64,000 bases of DNA from Sphingobium sp. JS3065 (GTDB lineage: Bacteria; Pseudomonadota; Alphaproteobacteria; Sphingomonadales; Sphingomonadaceae): NCBI RefSeq assembly GCF_026427355.1, contig NZ_CP102664.1:3165501-3229500 (forward strand). The letters are read 5' to 3'. Every line of letters begins with the position of its first letter. Position 1 is the stretch's first letter. The notes beneath the pieces are model-generated. The model saw only the letters and a list, made by a program, of their open reading frames with translations, was not told the origin of the DNA and did not search any database. A program made the position numbers and the translations under genes. This document shows, piece after piece, positions 62,401 through 64,000 of this stretch.

Positions 62401-64000
62401 CCTCGCCTGCCATCTTCACGCCGGCCGCCACGCTGCCGGAAGAAGCTGAAGGCCTGTTCGGCCCGACCGCCGTCCGCGTCCTGGGCGTCAACACGGTCAA
62501 CAAGACCGGTGCAGGCACCTTCGTCGTAACGGGCGCCGAATATGTTCCGGCTGAAGGGGCTGCCCCGGCAGCTTGGACGATGGATGTCGGCAACTTCAAC
62601 GTGCAGGCTGGCGAAGTTCAGCTGGACGTTGATGGCACCGACGCCGTGTTCGGCATCAAGGGCAACATCAACAATGATGCTACCCTGGTCCTCGGCCGTC
62701 GTGCACCGACCTTCGTTCAGACGGTTGGCAACAGCATCGTCACGCCGGGACCCGAAGCGATCAAGGGCATTGAGCTCTATCAGCAGGGCAACTACACCCA
62801 GACTGCCAACGGTACGACGGTTGTGGGCGTCAATCCCTCGCTGGTCCGCTTTGGCAACCTGTCCGTCAACGATGGCGGCGCAGCGCCCGAGGTGCTGGGT
62901 CCGATCACTGGCGGCGTCAGTGTTCCCTACTTCACCACCCCGACCAATGCCGGTGTCTTCTCGATCCCGTCGTCGGTCACTGTGGACGGTAACCTGAACC
63001 TGGCCGGCAAGGTCGCGGTGACGGTGTCGAAGGATAGCCTCTATTCGACGGGCGATGGCTATACGCTCTTCACCTATACCGGCACCGGCAACGTCACCGC
63101 CACGGCGGCGCCGACGCTGGCCTCGCAGTTCGTGACCTTCGGCCTGAAGCATGATGCGACCGCCAAGACCGTTTCGATCGAGGCGACCCGCAACAGCTAC
63201 GCCACGGGCGCAACCAATCCCAATGCCGCTTCGGCAGCCGTGGGTCTGGACAGCGCGCTGGCTGACGTCATCGCCCGGGTGAAGACGGACGCCGCTGGCG
63301 GCAATGGCTTTGCTTCGGTTACGGAGATCGCCAATGCGCAGGACATCGCCAACATCGCAGCGGGTCTCGACTGGCGCCTGAACAGCGCACAGGCGGCGCA
63401 GGTCTTCAACGAGCTTTCCTCGGCGGAGATCTATGGTTCGCTGGCCGCGGTTGATCAGAACGCGGTTTTCAACACCACCGTCAACCGTCTGGCTGCTCGC
63501 CGTGGCTATGGTGAGGCGCTGGGCACGCAGATCTGGTTCAATCCGTCGGCGAACTTCGCCAAGACGGGCGGCACCAGCTCGGGTGCGTCGAAGATCAAGA
63601 CCAACAGCTATGGCGGCGCCTTTGGTCTCGACGTGGCCTATCAGGAAGACGGCGCCTTCGGCATCGGCTTCGGCTATGGCCAGCATGACGTCACTGCGCA
63701 GGGTTCGCAGGAAGATGCCCAGGTTCGCACCTACACCATCGGTGCCTATGCGACCCAGGGCTTTGGCCCCTTCTACGGCAGCTTCCAGCTGGCGTACGGC
63801 TTCTCGAAATTTGAAGTCGAACGCGACCTGGACATCCTCGCTCGCACCATTGAAGCCGACTTCAAGGGCAAACAGTTGGATGCCAGCCTGGAACTGGGCT
63901 ATGACTTTGCCGCCGGTAGCGGTCTGGTCGTGACCCCTTATGGTAAGCTGGCGCTGCGTCGCTGGTCGATGAACGGCTTCACTGAAGAAGGTGGTGCTGG
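59460..64000 (+). CDS. Large autotransporter, 3' end outside window
   Basis: Open for 1513 codons to the window edge. The ATG follows AGGGG by six bases. A signal peptide (MNKKSRFNRMLLLSASIPAAALLANAGGALA) is followed by a ~1,300-residue passenger of beta-helix repeats built on N-x-G-x-V-x-G-D units (VTNNGTVGGSV, ITNTGTVDGDL, VTNNGTVLGDV). From about residue 1350 (GTQIWFNPSANFAKTGG onwards) the type V autotransporter barrel begins (YGGAFGLDVAYQEDGAFGIGF). It is predicted to sit on the cell surface, likely as an adhesin, and is preceded by the operator-like repeat cluster. Confidence 0.88.
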   Translation, partial: MNKKSRFNRMLLLSASIPAAALLANAGGALAAPATVNVPTGAGTGAAVNADIATAITTPANPDLTVTIASGADISGASVGYDFVAAGFAAGQGDGAVNLTNDGRVTGLRFGGVGAASAANSFTATNNGEVVGGVSATDFGGAVSVTNNGTVGGSVVGSGFGDVTLANGLAGEVGGSLIGQALDAANVSITNTGTVDGDLDGSATTGTVSIANSGDVAGSAFASTSEGAISVTNAASGRISGDVSAGSESGAITIANNGQVLGQTDAFSRNTTFTSTGPTTTVSGTTTTTTQSSTSQQTVGGDIDGTYAGINGSLNFGAGNDGSITQVSGTNSTATVTGTVYGDIYSEASGSSFATQNVAVSTDSRDAAGTGSVVNSSNNTFDVASTGGTSTVNISGTVAPGDSGRNGDVISRGDTASAVIINGGKVSGNVSSTSQGVAFNGAFTSEDTDTYDAGVFQGSTSVSGTQFNQARAGGDASVSLQGSSLVNGNVSVEGGASASAAIGSAAKVEQDVFVSTAVPIGPFFTVGDASSTNSSTRTTDASGDDTQVDTSLFTVSAPAVAADATLNNAGRIDGDATVAAGFGNATATITGTVGGSVNASAFASTSSSGSTSDYSVNGGLNTLTSQTFTDSFADAGGQANVVIDTAAALQGKGVPSVAGNVFASGVGGASITVEDGSVVGDAGTGTGGNLFANSLGESSSDETVTTYAADGFTPATVASTFSAAAVGGAASVTNNGTVLGDVEVQGLTSASLVNNGDLGTGGNLFSVSALDADSTVTLTDTNPTNAGIRSLAATVAAMPVGGNASFTNSGNAFGDVELEGVTGSFINNGILTGTTTLGGSVFSGSATVDATINTTNVTVTSVAASQTYTVDQNGVSGGFAVTGAVSTQSEVASALSSLLSPAVPLDASQVDPAAFNLTVGGEAAVKTAAIKSTINLNNGSITLGDIDAQRDDSGAFLTDTTVNLNGSGFLGASELRSATSTSPAIFTPAATLPEEAEGLFGPTAVRVLGVNTVNKTGAGTFVVTGAEYVPAEGAAPAAWTMDVGNFNVQAGEVQLDVDGTDAVFGIKGNINNDATLVLGRRAPTFVQTVGNSIVTPGPEAIKGIELYQQGNYTQTANGTTVVGVNPSLVRFGNLSVNDGGAAPEVLGPITGGVSVPYFTTPTNAGVFSIPSSVTVDGNLNLAGKVAVTVSKDSLYSTGDGYTLFTYTGTGNVTATAAPTLASQFVTFGLKHDATAKTVSIEATRNSYATGATNPNAASAAVGLDSALADVIARVKTDAAGGNGFASVTEIANAQDIANIAAGLDWRLNSAQAAQVFNELSSAEIYGSLAAVDQNAVFNTTVNRLAARRGYGEALGTQIWFNPSANFAKTGGTSSGASKIKTNSYGGAFGLDVAYQEDGAFGIGFGYGQHDVTAQGSQEDAQVRTYTIGAYATQGFGPFYGSFQLAYGFSKFEVERDLDILARTIEADFKGKQLDASLELGYDFAAGSGLVVTPYGKLALRRWSMNGFTEEGGA

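Noticed and set aside
60189..63686. 1165-codon minus-strand open frame opposite the autotransporter
   Set aside because: It is a shadow of the repetitive GC-rich autotransporter codons. The plus-strand frame has a signal peptide, beta-helix repeats and a barrel, while the reverse protein is low-complexity Arg/Gly/Val sequence with no family resemblance.
1..64000. CRISPR array
   Set aside because: No regularly spaced direct repeats with unique spacers were seen; the only dense repeats are IS21 ends, the TTGCGCAA cluster and autotransporter coding repeats.

Overview
The window looks like an accessory-rich stretch of an alphaproteobacterial chromosome or large plasmid, most likely from a sphingomonad (Sphingobium, Novosphingobium or a relative). 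The grounds are the high GC content, TonB-dependent receptors, an imuA-imuB-dnaE2 locus, alphaproteobacterial SOS boxes of the form GTTC-N7-GTTC, and several IS families.

Region 1 (1-9109, minus strand) is a compact five-gene unit: an AddB-like nuclease with an iron-sulphur motif, an AddA-like UvrD helicase-nuclease, two paralogous small proteins (one with a PD-(D/E)XK active site, one that has lost it), and an MBL/beta-CASP nuclease that runs off the left edge. I do not recognise it as a named system, and it is the best candidate here for an undescribed DNA-processing or defence system. Region 2 (9443-17453, plus strand) is a chain of translationally coupled unknown genes ending in a MobA/MobL-like HxH protein and micro-ORFs. 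It continues with a gene split by an IS21-family element with a clear 6-bp target duplication, and a long tyrosine-recombinase-like protein.

Region 3 (17642-29110) holds an outer-membrane protein, a PD-(D/E)XK protein and an unknown low-GC gene, followed by an SOS/DNA-repair neighbourhood. The repair part comprises imuA under a LexA box, a deletion-fused imuB'-'dnaE2, a DUF1810 protein, a SRAP protein, VapBC, a second SRAP-like protein under another LexA box, and AlkB. Region 4 (29224-33893) has a decayed vapBC, a Fic protein, an IS1380-family element, and an Xre-RES toxin-antitoxin pair preceded by a perfect 28-bp palindrome.

Region 5 (34099-49571) is about iron. A six-gene minus-strand operon has the order of vibrioferrin biosynthesis (ATP-grasp, NIS synthetase, MFS exporter, NIS synthetase, PLP decarboxylase) plus a SbnG-like aldolase-fold enzyme. 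It is divergent from a TonB-dependent receptor, with a Fur-box-like site between them. After a small glycine-zipper protein and a MerR fragment comes a second receptor gene with DUF4198-like and PepSY partners.

Region 6 (49807-64000) contains a giant helicase/Vsr-like nuclease resembling single-protein phage-defence helicases. Next is a divergent NrtR-like Nudix regulator facing a vWA protein and an adenylosuccinate-synthetase paralogue, with an M15-like protein downstream. Last come an S24-type regulator that lacks its self-cleavage residues, a run of TTGCGCAA operator-like repeats, and a large autotransporter that runs off the right edge.
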